55,859 bases of DNA from ANME-2 cluster archaeon (GCA_014237145.1 JAAXOC010000077.1:1-55859), one strand, 5' to 3'; shown: positions 44,844 through 55,795, counted from the stretch's first letter. Program-made: numbers and translations. The notes: generated by a model from the sequence alone, not told the origin.

Positions 44844-46064
44844 ATGGATCTAACTTTTGGAATTGAAATTACCCAATTATTCAAATCGGCCGCACAAACA
44901 GGAATATATGTTATTTCAACAAACCTATTATATCCGGTTATAATTATACTGTTGAGCTTACTTGCCTGGAGTTTCATAGAGATTGGCGGTTTCTTCACCG
45001 AGTGGCGCGCCAGGCACAGTGATTTCTGGTTGATCGAGAACGGAGCTTTAAAAGCTAAGGGATCGATGGAAGCAAACGATTTTGCAAATGTAGCAGTTAT
45101 TCTTAAAAAATTCTGCTCAAACAGGTTTCATTATTTTTATATTAACCACCTTTCCGAATTCCAGGATGACTTCCATAACAAGGATCTCATGCATCTCAGA
45201 GTTGAAAAGCTGTTACAAGAATGTGATGCTGAAATAATTAAAAAACTTGAAAAGTCAAGGTTTGTGGCAAAAGCAGGTCCCATGTTCGGTCTGATGGGGA
45301 CACTCATACCAATGGGACCGGCACTGGCCGGGCTTGCACGGGGCGATATCCAAACGCTGTCTGATAACCTTATTATTGCATTCGGTACAACAGTTGTAGG
45401 ACTGATGGCTGGGGTGAGCGGGCATATGGTCGCCATGATCAGGGACAGATGGTATACAAAGGATATGAGCGATATAGAATATATCTCTGAAATATTATTT
45501 AGCGAACATGTTATTAATATTGAAAAATCAAAACAACCGGATCCGGACGAACTATTAAAGAATGATATTTATGATACGGTAAAGGTAAGTTCCAGATTCG
45601 TTTATTATGACATTTTCTTTACGCCAACAAGTGTGGTCATTGCAAGGACTGCAGGCAGTATACTATCCCAACCGCTTATTCTTGCGGCTTTATTTTCTGT
45701 AGTGAACATCGTGATCCTTGTTATCGCTGAAGCAGGTTATACCGCACTGCCTTCTTACCTATATTTGACATTCATCAATCTATTGATGTTAATAATAATT
45801 TTATATTCATTATTTTTAACAAGAGAACATGAAAAACAAAAATCCTATGAACTGAGTGAACTTCCTCCGGATGAGATACTGAAAAACGATACACGTAACG
45901 TTAAGATACGCTATTCGGATATTAAAGAAATTAATATTTCGAAATCTGTAATGAAAATATTCACAGACAGCCAATGTCTTAAAACCGGTCGTATTGTGTC
46001 CCGGAATTATTTGAATAAGATACAGACCTTACCCATTTCTGTGACAATTGGTGAGAAAACATGA
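44844..46064 (+). CDS. MotA/TolQ/ExbB-type proton channel protein
   Basis: A 406-residue membrane protein. The conserved channel segment is clear: AGPMFGLMGTLIPMGPALAG at about residues 146-165, then NLIIAFGTTVVGLMAGVSGH. A helix near residue 30 precedes it and two more follow at about 270-320. ExbB/TolQ/MotA proteins form pentamers around single-span partners and turn ion flow into motion or force. The start of the next gene overlaps the stop (ATGA). The two downstream genes look like its partners. Confidence 0.85.
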   Translation: MDLTFGIEITQLFKSAAQTGIYVISTNLLYPVIIILLSLLAWSFIEIGGFFTEWRARHSDFWLIENGALKAKGSMEANDFANVAVILKKFCSNRFHYFYINHLSEFQDDFHNKDLMHLRVEKLLQECDAEIIKKLEKSRFVAKAGPMFGLMGTLIPMGPALAGLARGDIQTLSDNLIIAFGTTVVGLMAGVSGHMVAMIRDRWYTKDMSDIEYISEILFSEHVINIEKSKQPDPDELLKNDIYDTVKVSSRFVYYDIFFTPTSVVIARTAGSILSQPLILAALFSVVNIVILVIAEAGYTALPSYLYLTFINLLMLIIILYSLFLTREHEKQKSYELSELPPDEILKNDTRNVKIRYSDIKEINISKSVMKIFTDSQCLKTGRIVSRNYLNKIQTLPISVTIGEKT

Positions 46065-46399
46065 GATATATGAACCGCAGAAAAAGTAAAACATATTTAG
46101 ATGACGATCCCATGAGCAGTGTTGCGAACCTTTTTGATGTTGCCATGATATTTGCCATCGGACTGCTTGTGGTTGCACTGACGCACTTTGGGGTAGAAGA
46201 ACTGATCACCCAGAGCGATGTCACTATTGTAATGAATCCCGGACAGGAGAACATGCAGGTGATAATCAAACAAGGCGATGATATAGAGAAACTTGAACTG
46301 ACCAAAGAAGAGGTTTCTACAAGCGGGAGGAAGTTCGGAACAATCTACCAGACTGATAGTGGAGAGTGGGTGCTTGTTAAGGAGGCGTCCGGTGATTAA
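46061..46399 (+). CDS. DUF2149 single-span protein (ExbD/MotB-like partner)
   Basis: A 112-residue protein. DDDPMSSVANLFDVAMIFAI starts the conserved DUF2149 segment: an acidic N-terminus, one membrane helix (about 24-42), then a small extracellular domain (VIIKQGDDIEKLELTKEEVS). The shape and the neighbouring channel gene suit the ExbD/TolR/MotB position; the Asp at the start of the helix could be the ion-binding residue. Translation is coupled on both sides by overlaps. Confidence 0.85.
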   Translation: MRYMNRRKSKTYLDDDPMSSVANLFDVAMIFAIGLLVVALTHFGVEELITQSDVTIVMNPGQENMQVIIKQGDDIEKLELTKEEVSTSGRKFGTIYQTDSGEWVLVKEASGD

Positions 46400-47882
46400 A
46401 CTGACATTAATCCTGTGTTTATTCTCAGTAATGGTTATACTGGCTACTATTGCATCTGCAGATGAGATACAATGGGAGTCCGGCGGTAAAGCCGTACTAT
46501 ATCAGGGTGATAATTACACACTTGAAGAATATGCAGTAGAGGTTGCCGATTTTGATAAAGAGAACGGCATGGTTCTATTACATTTGACAAAAAATGGTGT
46601 GATTTTAAGCAAGGTTGTTCTTAATGCAACGCTTGATGAGTTTATTTATGAGGAACAGATCAAGATCAATATTTACAATACTACTGATGATGCTTTATCA
46701 CATGCTCCGACCAAGTGGGAAAATCCCCGTATACATATTGAATTAAATATAAAGGAAAAACCGTGCATTTATCTTGGTGTCACCACTGATCGCAAAAAAT
46801 ATAAGCCAACTGATTCTGGCATACGTGTTACCTCTAAGATTGTGAACAATGGCGCAGCCATCAATGATATGAATGTGTATATTGATCCGGACGGGTTGCG
46901 TGTAATCGATGGAAGAACCACTAAACAAGTGGATACACCAGTCAACTCATCCAGTACAGTGACCACCAAACTGAGGGTCCCGTCACTGTTACGCAAGCAA
47001 ACATTCGATATACCGGTCTGCCTGAGCTGGGTGGATATTAATGGAGTAGCACGCAATCTGTCACGCTCAACATCAATTACCGTTCTGCCCATCTGCGACC
47101 TCAAAGTAACAAAAACGGCAGGGGATAGTTCTATGGATTTGTATGTACCTGTTCGTATCGAAGTAGAGAATACCGGTATTGTCAATTTGACGGTCGAGTT
47201 AAGTGACCAACTTCCACCGGATTTTGAGCTGGTTGATGGTTATGACCTGAACTGGCATTTTGATCTCAAACCACAGGAGAAGAAATGCTACTCATATTTC
47301 CTGAAAGCGCAAAAACCAGGCGAATATCCCACTGACTCTGCCATTGCACGGTGGAACATGCAGGGAGAAAATATTAGTGTAACATCCAATGCACCTTCAA
47401 TAATAATAAACGGGGCATGCATCATCATCAACAAAACCGCGGACTCCAGAGAAGTAGATATCGGGGATAATATGACGGTCACGCTATCGGCTATAAATAC
47501 AGGCAATGCCCCAGCCACTGTTTATGTGACCGATCATCTACCGGCAGGTACGCGCCTGCTCGATGGAAATGCCACACTGGGAACCTTATTAGAAAAGAAC
47601 CAATCGTGTTCAACAACGTATGTTATCACAATTGGATCAGCTGGAAATATAATACTTCCATCACCTGTCGTTGAGATCGTCAATGACGCTTATTCCAGGG
47701 TGCATATATCAGAGATGGTTTCCATTAATGTCTCATTGCCCCCGGATGCAACGCCCGGACCTGAACCAGCTGTCCAGTATCAGGCAGCAGAAAGCATGGA
47801 GTCAAGACCGCCAGTATTTGAGACTGCATTCACTATAGTCGTCATACTTCTTCTCGGGTTTTTGATCAGGAGGATCGAATGA
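46392..47882 (+). CDS. Secreted DUF11-repeat protein with C-terminal anchor
   Basis: About 496 residues from GTG 46392, eight bases after GGAGG and inside the end of the DUF2149 gene. The signal peptide (LTLILCLFSVMVILATIASA) is followed by a beta-rich N-domain and two or more DUF11/CARDB-type beta-sandwich repeats (ICDLKVTKTAGDS..., then IIINKTADSREVDIGDNMTV). One membrane helix and an Arg-rich tail close it (FTIVVILLLGFLIRRIE). It is an extracellular, membrane-held protein of the same operon as the ion channel. Confidence 0.8.
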   Translation: MIKLTLILCLFSVMVILATIASADEIQWESGGKAVLYQGDNYTLEEYAVEVADFDKENGMVLLHLTKNGVILSKVVLNATLDEFIYEEQIKINIYNTTDDALSHAPTKWENPRIHIELNIKEKPCIYLGVTTDRKKYKPTDSGIRVTSKIVNNGAAINDMNVYIDPDGLRVIDGRTTKQVDTPVNSSSTVTTKLRVPSLLRKQTFDIPVCLSWVDINGVARNLSRSTSITVLPICDLKVTKTAGDSSMDLYVPVRIEVENTGIVNLTVELSDQLPPDFELVDGYDLNWHFDLKPQEKKCYSYFLKAQKPGEYPTDSAIARWNMQGENISVTSNAPSIIINGACIIINKTADSREVDIGDNMTVTLSAINTGNAPATVYVTDHLPAGTRLLDGNATLGTLLEKNQSCSTTYVITIGSAGNIILPSPVVEIVNDAYSRVHISEMVSINVSLPPDATPGPEPAVQYQAAESMESRPPVFETAFTIVVILLLGFLIRRIE

Positions 47883-47892
47883 GTCTTTCACT

Positions 47893-50800
47893 TCAACTTT
47901 TCTTCCTGCGAAACCCTCTGGGTAGCATGAGATGATGCTTCTCATCAATAAGCGAGCGCTTCTCGCTGCGGTGTCCGTGATACAGTAATCCCAGTATAAA
48001 GATCAGGCAGATAATAAAAGCTGCTGGTAAAGCTCCTCCCCCACCGGAACTGCCAGAACTGGCATCACCAAACAGGAATCCTGTGATCTCGCTTATTCTA
48101 TCTTTTACAGAACTGCTTGTATCACCTGAATATTCCATTCCGCCTGCTCCTGCCTCACTACTTTCGCCAGTGCCATCTCCGGATCCGATCCCGTCACTGG
48201 TTCCACCGCCACTGCCGCCGCCATGTCCGGGACCATAGCCAAAAAAGGTCTCGTTCGTGACCACTTCGATCTCTATTGTCATATTGTTATTCGTTTTATT
48301 TACATCGTCATCCAGATTAACAGTACCTGTGAGGGAATATGTCCCTGTTGCATCCAGAGTCCAGTTAAAACCTACCGATGTTCTGTTATCAATGTCATTA
48401 TTGTTATCATTGTCAGTACCATCATTATTTTGCATCGAGGTAGTTTCATTATCCTCCAGCCTGTTATTGATCATCAGGCCCACATCAAACGTGTTGTTCG
48501 TCTCAGACCCGATGTTTTCAATATGCACCGTTATATTAATGTTCATTCCAACCCGGTTCACATACGGTGCATCAATTGCTGTTACAGTAAGGTCGGATTG
48601 ATGATCTCCAACTATAACATCCACTGTACACCAGTTATTCATTGGGTCTGACTCGGTCACGGTTTTATCGGCATCAACCGTTACCATCAGACGATGATTC
48701 CCGGTTTGTTGGGGTGTCCAGTTAAAGGAAACATTTGTTACATCACCGATATCCAGTGAAGGAACTGTAATTTTATCGATTTGCCTGCCTTTATGCGTAA
48801 GTGCCACACCGAAACTTTCGTTCACACTTGATTCACCAATATTATTAATTTGTACAGTTATGACCAGCGTTTTTCCTGCATTTATCTTTTCAGGCACATA
48901 TATTCTTTCCACAGTAAGATCAGGTAATATGGTAGAACCGAATGCGATCACCCGGCCAACGCCTATTGTATAGACCATTCCATTAGCTATAGCAGGCGAT
49001 GAACCCCCGTAGTCCGAGTGCCAGAGCACGTCTCCTGTAAACGCGTTAAGGCAGTATAATCCGGCATATCCGGGTACCATTCCGGTTCCTTCCTTTCCAA
49101 CAAAAACCTTTTTATCTGCAGATACTGCGGGCGAGTTTGTCCAGCTTCCCAGCTTGTCCTTCTCGTTCTTCCATATCAATTCACCATTTTTCACGTCGAA
49201 ACAATATATCACGTGTTCACCGAATCCCGATGATATATATACATAACTTCTGGTTGAGCCGGATGGTGCATAAAATGCAGGTGTTGAATCTGTTGTTATA
49301 ATACTGTTCTTCCAAACCTCAGTTCCATTACCCGCATCAAGTGCATACAACATACCAAGTCCGTTGAAATTATAGGTCGTAAAATATATAACGCCGTCTG
49401 AAACCGTAACCGAACCGCATACATTCCAGTCCACGGTTGTGCTCCAGAACTCATAGGCATCGTTCATATCTATGGAATATACTTTCGATCGTTCATCCGG
49501 ATATCTAAAATCACCGAAGTATGCCCTGCCATATGCAACAGCAGGCACAGATTGGGAATTTTCAACTATCTCAAACCTCCATATCTCGGTACCATTGCCT
49601 GCATCAAGGCAGTAATAGTGTCCCCCGCCCCAGCTTCCGACATACACTTTCCCGTCAGCCACCGCAGGACCGCCATTGACAGAACCTCCTCCATCCGGAA
49701 ATCTAAATGTCCACAATACCGGTCCCCTATCCTCTTTTGTTGCATCGATACAGTACACCCCGTTCCCGGAGGAAATGTAGATCTTACCCTTATGGTAGGT
49801 AGGTGTTGCCCACGACCCATATTCCCTGGGAGCGATCGGTGTACCCCAGAGCACCTTGCCATCTGATTCGTTCAAGGCTACAAGATAGGTATAATCTGAA
49901 TATAACTGATTCCATCCGGCACAATATACAAATATTTTTCCGTCTGCAACAATGAGAGATGAAGAACCTTCTGCGCCGATATCTTCACTCATCCAGGCAA
50001 TCTCATTTGTATCAGGTGCATCTGATAGTGAAAAACCGGCATTACTGTGGAACTCTCCCCATTCCGAAGCTGAATTTTTATTATATACGTAAAATAGATC
50101 GGATCGGTCCACTTCTATGACGGCACCCCAGCGTGCGATTACCTTTACCTGGTATTTTCCATCAATTGCATAACTCGTATCCCACATATACGACCCATTG
50201 TTTGTTATGTTTGTTGCAATAGCATTCCAGCTATGGCCCAGGTTTGCACTGTAGAGCAGATCGATCGATACTGGCTCTTCGTATGTGGCATTCCATGCTA
50301 TGTTCTGAATACCTGTCCATATCTCACCGCCCAGAGGTGAGAACAATTCAAGATCTATCCGGTTTGCCGCAATTATACCTGCTGTCAGGTTATTATTCGT
50401 TTCATTCGTTTCTGCAACGTCATTATCCGGATCCAGGTAGACCGTAAGATTGTATGTTCCATTTGTATCAGGAGTCCAGTCGAACCATATGCTGCTGTTA
50501 TAGGTGTCAAGTTCCGTCTTTTTATCGATGAGGATATTATTTGCAAACATGGAGGCATTAAATACTTCTGCCGTGCCGTTTACGTCTATAGTTATCCGGT
50601 TCGTTTCATTAAGGAAAATAACATAGGGCGTTATCTGTTTTGGGATGATATCAGGAAGTACGACTGTGAAATCCTGTGAAATATTGTTATTATCCTCATT
50701 TGTCTCTTCGATGTCATTATCGCAATCGACCACAGCCTGTAGCGTGCAGTTCCCAAGAACATGTGGTTTCCATAAAACAGTGGCATCTGTACTCCCGTAA

Positions 50801-53800
50801 CATATGATACCGGATGTTTTACTCACTCCTGTTCCATTTTCTATTAGCGAGACATTAAAGTACTCGGCTGTACCTTCAACCGACAGGATAACTTTATTGG
50901 TTGCATTCACATAGATCGGTATGGTCTCGAAAGCTGCCGGAACAAGGTCTGGATTTTCCACGTTCACCACTTTTGTTAGAACATTATTTTCCTCGTTACT
51001 TTCCAGCATGTCTTCACCTGGATCTACCACAAGTTCAAGTGTATGTTCACCTATGGCGGATGGTCGCCAACTAACCGACAGCACGAGGTTATTTTTTATT
51101 CCCGTTATCATTCTGTTGAGAAGAATCACTCCATCCACAGTTAATGTTACATTGAAATACTCATCGTTCGTACCATTTATAGTAAGCGTCATATCATTTG
51201 TTACATTCACAAACGTGTGTGGAGGCTGAGTTATCACAAACGGATACAGATCAGGACGTAATACATTTATCTCGTGTGTTAACCGGTTATTGTTCTCATA
51301 CAACTCCCTGATCTGGTCACCTGCATCAACTACAAAGGTCAGGTTGTGAGTTTCATTCTTATCAGGTTTCCATGTAAATGATACCGGCGTTATCGAGTCA
51401 CTCCATACCGACCGTACACTTTGGTTCCCGATAGGACCCCCATCTGAGAACAGGGCGACATCAAAGATCCCGCCGTTGTTTTTAAGATATATGGTGAGGA
51501 TGGTGGTCGTATTGACAAATGTCTCATCCTCGATAACAATATCAACAATGGAAATATCTGGCATTTTATAATCCTCTCGTGTCGTTTTGATCATCACTGG
51601 ATGGATTGCTCCATATAGTGCAGGGATCGAATAGGTAGTTGTCACCACCGGATACATGGACATATTCAGGGTTTTGTTGAATGATCCATCGTCCTGCTGC
51701 AGGTCCATCAGGTAATCCAGCGGACTTTTACCATTTGAAAGGTAGGTCAATGGATCCTGTCCAGCTGCTACGATCGCCTGAATTGCATAAGAGGTTGTTC
51801 TTGCATCTGAAAAACCGCCATCATCTTCCTGTTCTGTTTTAAGGTAATCCAATGCATTCGTTATCACTAGTGAATTTCTGCTCTCTCCAGCGGCAATGAG
51901 CGCCTGGATCACGAATGATGTTGTTTTGACATCACTGTTCCCATAAGGTGAGATCCATCTTCCGTCTTCTTTCTGTTGATCTGTTATATTTGATGCTGCG
52001 TTTGAGATCATCCTGGTATCCTTATCTCCACAAGAGACAAGTGCAAGGATTGCAAGTGCATCATCCTCCACGATATCCGGAGTTCCGAACTGCTCGCCGT
52101 CATAGAAGGATTTGAGCATCAGGAGATAATTCACATCCCCGAAGTTTGTTGGATCTTCCCCAATTGCACTTATCACAAAGATCATTCGTGTAAAGTCTTC
52201 AATGGTTGTGAGGTCGCAGGGGTTGGTGCCAGGTGACAGTCCTGTTACAGAGTCTTTCGGCTCATTTCTTAGGTAGTCAATGAGCGAATTTCCACATGGT
52301 TTCCATCCTCCACTTGCAGGGTCTTCACCCACTGCGGTTATCCCAAGTGCAGCCCATGCAGAATTAGAGAATCCACTAAGACTGCCACTTCTCGGCATCT
52401 GTGACCTATTCAAAAAATCGAGCGCAGATATAATATTATCAGTATAATTAAACATAGGCGAGGATACCGTTACATTGATCGATAATTTATTATCTGTTTC
52501 ATCCACTTCCCTCATCTCATTTTCAGGGTGCACATCAACAGTTAGATTGTATGCCCCCACATCCCCTGGTACCCATATAAAACGCAGTATCCTGTTCTCC
52601 CTGTTTTTCATTGTGATTACCTTGGATTCAACTTCGATATCGTTTACCGTCAGTTTTACCTCTAAGCGCTCAGATTCCGGATATGTTCCTTCACGTTCAA
52701 TTGATGCAAGTATTCTATTTTCCCTGCCGGTATAGATCAGGGATGGTCTTGAAATCCCTGTTGTAATGAGGTTAAAGGTGAGGCCATGCGGTTCGATCAT
52801 GGGATAATGATCGTTTATCCTGCCGCTGGTATACGGTGAATCTGCAATTCCATCCCCATTACTGTCATTGCTGGTAAACCCATTCCAGTAATTTCCGGTA
52901 TAGTTCCTGTATTCGCTTGCATTGTACAGGTACTTCATCGAAGCTGCCGAATTCCAGTGGTTGCATCCGTGATCTATTGCAGCTATGCCGCCGTTCTCAT
53001 GTGGAAATAAATTGTTAAGGTGTAGTGTGTTATTGAGTGTGTTATTATCTGCGAGATTAATACACTGTACAAAATGATAGATCGTGTTATTGCTAATCAG
53101 ATTGTTTCTGGAGTTTACCAGCGATATGCCTACAGTTCCAATCGGTTCGGTGAGATACCTTTTTTCTTTACCTGACAGGACGTTGCTTACGATGCGGCAG
53201 TATTCGGAATTTACAAGTTTTATGGCATTATTCGGGGCATCTTCGGTGTGACCATCATGATGAAGTATCAGATCTGTCAGCTTTATGTTATTCGATCGTT
53301 CAACCGCAACAAGCCGTATATTTTGAAGCGAGGTATTTTCATTAATGCCCGTGGCTTCTGCTGTAAATCTACGCAATTCTATCTGGCTTGAGTTGAATAT
53401 CCGTATCATGTCAAGTCCGGGTTTGTTTATAAACGCAGTTCGTATCATGATTTTTGCACATTTGCTGCTGCCGATCAGCTTTAGATGGTGCTTATCATCT
53501 ATTGTTATGGGCGAATACTGATCTCCTGTGCTGAGCCAGTGTTCGCCATCCCGAAGAAAAATGAAAGTGTGCGGTCCAGCATGATCTATCGCATCCTGGA
53601 TCGTGGAATAATCATTCGGTACATGAATGACCGAAAGGGGGGTTACGTTCACGTTCTTTGTTATTTTGTTATTGTCCCTGTTCAATTCATTGAGTTGATT
53701 CTCCAGATCTGCTGTAATAGATACTGCATAATTTCCAGTATCTGCCGGAGTCCATGTAAAATGAACGGCAGTATTTTCACCTGCTGGTAGTGAACTGATG

Positions 53801-54930
53801 GTTATGGTATCCACCAGTGTTTCATTGACATCAAATGAAAGATTGAACAGATCGATATCCCTTATGCCCGTGTTTTTGACTGTTATGTATATATCATCCG
53901 GATAATCCGGATACATATATTCTGGCATTTCAACTTCCACTGCAATGTCCGGAATTGCTCTGGTTCTGGAGGTGAGATTAAAATCGGATAGTCCTCCGCA
54001 GTTGATATCGTCTGGAGTTATGGTGTGATCTGTCAAGTTGATACTTTCGCCATCTGTGAAATTGAACTGCAGCACATCACCGCTGCTTATATCTGTGGTG
54101 TTAAGGATGAGACGGTAATAATTATTGCCTGACCGGGTCATAGGGTGCCAGTTGTCACTGGTGTGTAGATTTGTTATGCTGATAACCGGGTTGTTGTATT
54201 CTGTGTTATCCTCATAGTGTGTCCATCCGCTGATCACGAACAGGGTATCCAGTTCTGGCACGGCATGCGTGAAAGGCCTGTTCGTGAAATTGAGATTTGT
54301 CAGATATTTGTCAGCAAGGGTTACCTGCTTGAAAGAAGCATTAGTATGCATCCATCCTGCTTTGTCTTCTTCGCTCACGTTATAGCTTCCCGGGAGAAGG
54401 TTCGTAAACTCGTAGTAGCCTTGTTGATTGGTTGAAGCAGTGGATACAACCACACTTGTGGCATTCTTAAGCGTTATATTCCATCCCTGGATCCCTTGTT
54501 CTCCCGGGTTCCACAATCCATTGCCATTGGTATCATTGATCTTGTAGCCTGAGAGGTTTATTCCATTTGATGTAAATGTAAAATTTGAGTTGGTTATCCC
54601 GCCGTTGTCGATATGACTGCCCGTAATCGTGTGTTCGATTGTCTGCGATTGTGAACTGCACGATATGTGGAAGTGCAGGATATCACCAGTACTGATACTG
54701 CTGCTGTCAAGCACGAGACGGTAATAGTTTGATGTGGAGTGCACCAGAGCGGTCTGGTTCACACCAGTGGTCAGGTCTGTTATAATAATATCCGGTCCGT
54801 TGCACGGGCTGCCGTCGGAATTGAAGATATAGCCACTGATCACGAACGGTGCTGTCTGTGCTATCGCTGATGCAGCACAGGCTATACACATCATTGAAAC
54901 AAGCACATAGATGGATATTTCTCGACACAT
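47893..54930 (-). CDS. Giant multidomain surface protein (2345 residues)
   Basis: After a signal peptide (1-24) come, in order: a beta module; an SdrD-B-like domain (KINDTNGNGLWNPGEQGIQG, about 105-195); a second beta module; CARDB (about 330-425); a NosD-type beta-helix (VPNDYSTIQDAIDHAGPHTF, about 435-715); CARDB; an alpha-alpha toroid of prenyltransferase/squalene-cyclase-like repeats (SNSAWAALGITAVGEDP, about 820-1110); several CARDB repeats (SWRPSAIGEHTLELVVDPGE); a PQQ-like beta-propeller (ADGKIFVYCAG, ALDAGNGTEVWK, about 1690-2020); two CARDB; a Gly-rich linker; and a membrane helix (AAFIICLIFILGLLYH) with a basic tail. It is a cell-surface scaffold. The frame is intact. Confidence 0.88.
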   Translation of the reverse strand: MCREISIYVLVSMMCIACAASAIAQTAPFVISGYIFNSDGSPCNGPDIIITDLTTGVNQTALVHSTSNYYRLVLDSSSISTGDILHFHISCSSQSQTIEHTITGSHIDNGGITNSNFTFTSNGINLSGYKINDTNGNGLWNPGEQGIQGWNITLKNATSVVVSTASTNQQGYYEFTNLLPGSYNVSEEDKAGWMHTNASFKQVTLADKYLTNLNFTNRPFTHAVPELDTLFVISGWTHYEDNTEYNNPVISITNLHTSDNWHPMTRSGNNYYRLILNTTDISSGDVLQFNFTDGESINLTDHTITPDDINCGGLSDFNLTSRTRAIPDIAVEVEMPEYMYPDYPDDIYITVKNTGIRDIDLFNLSFDVNETLVDTITISSLPAGENTAVHFTWTPADTGNYAVSITADLENQLNELNRDNNKITKNVNVTPLSVIHVPNDYSTIQDAIDHAGPHTFIFLRDGEHWLSTGDQYSPITIDDKHHLKLIGSSKCAKIMIRTAFINKPGLDMIRIFNSSQIELRRFTAEATGINENTSLQNIRLVAVERSNNIKLTDLILHHDGHTEDAPNNAIKLVNSEYCRIVSNVLSGKEKRYLTEPIGTVGISLVNSRNNLISNNTIYHFVQCINLADNNTLNNTLHLNNLFPHENGGIAAIDHGCNHWNSAASMKYLYNASEYRNYTGNYWNGFTSNDSNGDGIADSPYTSGRINDHYPMIEPHGLTFNLITTGISRPSLIYTGRENRILASIEREGTYPESERLEVKLTVNDIEVESKVITMKNRENRILRFIWVPGDVGAYNLTVDVHPENEMREVDETDNKLSINVTVSSPMFNYTDNIISALDFLNRSQMPRSGSLSGFSNSAWAALGITAVGEDPASGGWKPCGNSLIDYLRNEPKDSVTGLSPGTNPCDLTTIEDFTRMIFVISAIGEDPTNFGDVNYLLMLKSFYDGEQFGTPDIVEDDALAILALVSCGDKDTRMISNAASNITDQQKEDGRWISPYGNSDVKTTSFVIQALIAAGESRNSLVITNALDYLKTEQEDDGGFSDARTTSYAIQAIVAAGQDPLTYLSNGKSPLDYLMDLQQDDGSFNKTLNMSMYPVVTTTYSIPALYGAIHPVMIKTTREDYKMPDISIVDIVIEDETFVNTTTILTIYLKNNGGIFDVALFSDGGPIGNQSVRSVWSDSITPVSFTWKPDKNETHNLTFVVDAGDQIRELYENNNRLTHEINVLRPDLYPFVITQPPHTFVNVTNDMTLTINGTNDEYFNVTLTVDGVILLNRMITGIKNNLVLSVSWRPSAIGEHTLELVVDPGEDMLESNEENNVLTKVVNVENPDLVPAAFETIPIYVNATNKVILSVEGTAEYFNVSLIENGTGVSKTSGIICYGSTDATVLWKPHVLGNCTLQAVVDCDNDIEETNEDNNNISQDFTVVLPDIIPKQITPYVIFLNETNRITIDVNGTAEVFNASMFANNILIDKKTELDTYNSSIWFDWTPDTNGTYNLTVYLDPDNDVAETNETNNNLTAGIIAANRIDLELFSPLGGEIWTGIQNIAWNATYEEPVSIDLLYSANLGHSWNAIATNITNNGSYMWDTSYAIDGKYQVKVIARWGAVIEVDRSDLFYVYNKNSASEWGEFHSNAGFSLSDAPDTNEIAWMSEDIGAEGSSSLIVADGKIFVYCAGWNQLYSDYTYLVALNESDGKVLWGTPIAPREYGSWATPTYHKGKIYISSGNGVYCIDATKEDRGPVLWTFRFPDGGGSVNGGPAVADGKVYVGSWGGGHYYCLDAGNGTEIWRFEIVENSQSVPAVAYGRAYFGDFRYPDERSKVYSIDMNDAYEFWSTTVDWNVCGSVTVSDGVIYFTTYNFNGLGMLYALDAGNGTEVWKNSIITTDSTPAFYAPSGSTRSYVYISSGFGEHVIYCFDVKNGELIWKNEKDKLGSWTNSPAVSADKKVFVGKEGTGMVPGYAGLYCLNAFTGDVLWHSDYGGSSPAIANGMVYTIGVGRVIAFGSTILPDLTVERIYVPEKINAGKTLVITVQINNIGESSVNESFGVALTHKGRQIDKITVPSLDIGDVTNVSFNWTPQQTGNHRLMVTVDADKTVTESDPMNNWCTVDVIVGDHQSDLTVTAIDAPYVNRVGMNINITVHIENIGSETNNTFDVGLMINNRLEDNETTSMQNNDGTDNDNNNDIDNRTSVGFNWTLDATGTYSLTGTVNLDDDVNKTNNNMTIEIEVVTNETFFGYGPGHGGGSGGGTSDGIGSGDGTGESSEAGAGGMEYSGDTSSSVKDRISEITGFLFGDASSGSSGGGGALPAAFIICLIFILGLLYHGHRSEKRSLIDEKHHLMLPRGFRRKKS

Positions 54931-55056
54931 TCGGGGTTATACCTCCATCAAATGATAGAATCAAGTGCGCTAATGCAGGTCATACATTGTAGTCATGTTT
55001 TTGTTTCAGAGAGGTAGTGGATTTCAAGTATTCTCTTGCATTTGTTTTTCCAGATA

Positions 55057-55761
55057 TTATCCGTTCTTATTATCTTTACGCAACAGCCACACCGTAATCA
55101 ACATAACCGATAGACCAGTCAATAATCCAAACCTTGGAATACCATTATTATCTTCCCCGGATGACCCATTTGTCTCATCTACAATTTCTGTGGATTCGGC
55201 AACAATACCTTCTCCATCTGCTTCTCCTCCGGATACCGTTGCAATGCTTGTAGCAGAATCATCTGCAAATTTTGTTGCAGTGGGATTAATTGTGGATTTT
55301 CCTGAACTGCGATCAATGTCATTGTTTCCACTGTGCTGGATCTTGTCATAACTATCATAATCGAATAATTCTACGGAAGGAATTTCAAATAGATTTGAAT
55401 GACTTCCCGTGTATACAATATTACAAATAATCACAGTACCGCTATGAGCTGTACTTGCATCCCATGCTGTTACAATCACAGAGCCTTTTGTGTTTGTGTT
55501 ATCTATATCCGAAGTCTGCACAGTAAGGGCATTCCCATCTCCTGATGTTACCCCTGTAACCTCGACTCCGGATGTAGTAAATTCGATATTGGCATCACAT
55601 GAACCAAGATTTTTCACATCCCTGACAATCAATGTCTTGGATCCATCCTCCAGTGTCTCAACATCTCCAAAATATAACTCAGCCGTTGCAGACACAGGCA
55701 GAGCTGACATTATCACAAGAAAAAGCACACAAAATGCTATTGTTAATATTTTCATATTCAC
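55057..55761 (-). CDS. Cohesin-like surface protein with PGF-type tail
   Basis: A 234-residue protein: a signal peptide (1-26), then a domain reading LYFGDVETLEDGSKTLIVRD, VTGVTSGD and GTVIICNIVYTG. This resembles the cohesin fold of archaeal dockerin-binding proteins. A low-complexity linker and a C-terminal segment IPRFGLLTGLSVMLITVWLL with RKDNKNG follow. The latter has the turn, helix and basic end of an archaeosortase signal, with PRF in the place of PGF. Next to it lies a dockerin gene end (55794..). Confidence 0.7.
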   Translation of the reverse strand: MNMKILTIAFCVLFLVIMSALPVSATAELYFGDVETLEDGSKTLIVRDVKNLGSCDANIEFTTSGVEVTGVTSGDGNALTVQTSDIDNTNTKGSVIVTAWDASTAHSGTVIICNIVYTGSHSNLFEIPSVELFDYDSYDKIQHSGNNDIDRSSGKSTINPTATKFADDSATSIATVSGGEADGEGIVAESTEIVDETNGSSGEDNNGIPRFGLLTGLSVMLITVWLLRKDNKNG

Positions 55762-55767
55762 ATCAGC

Positions 55768-55795
55768 AAAAAAAAGGCATCCGTAAGGATGCCTT
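55768..55795 (-). terminator. Intrinsic-type terminator of the dockerin gene
   Basis: On the minus strand AAGGCATCC pairs with GGATGCCTT over a four-base loop and runs into eight Ts. The stem begins inside the stop codon region of the dockerin-containing frame (55794..55796), so it ends that transcript before the cohesin-like gene. Confidence 0.75.
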
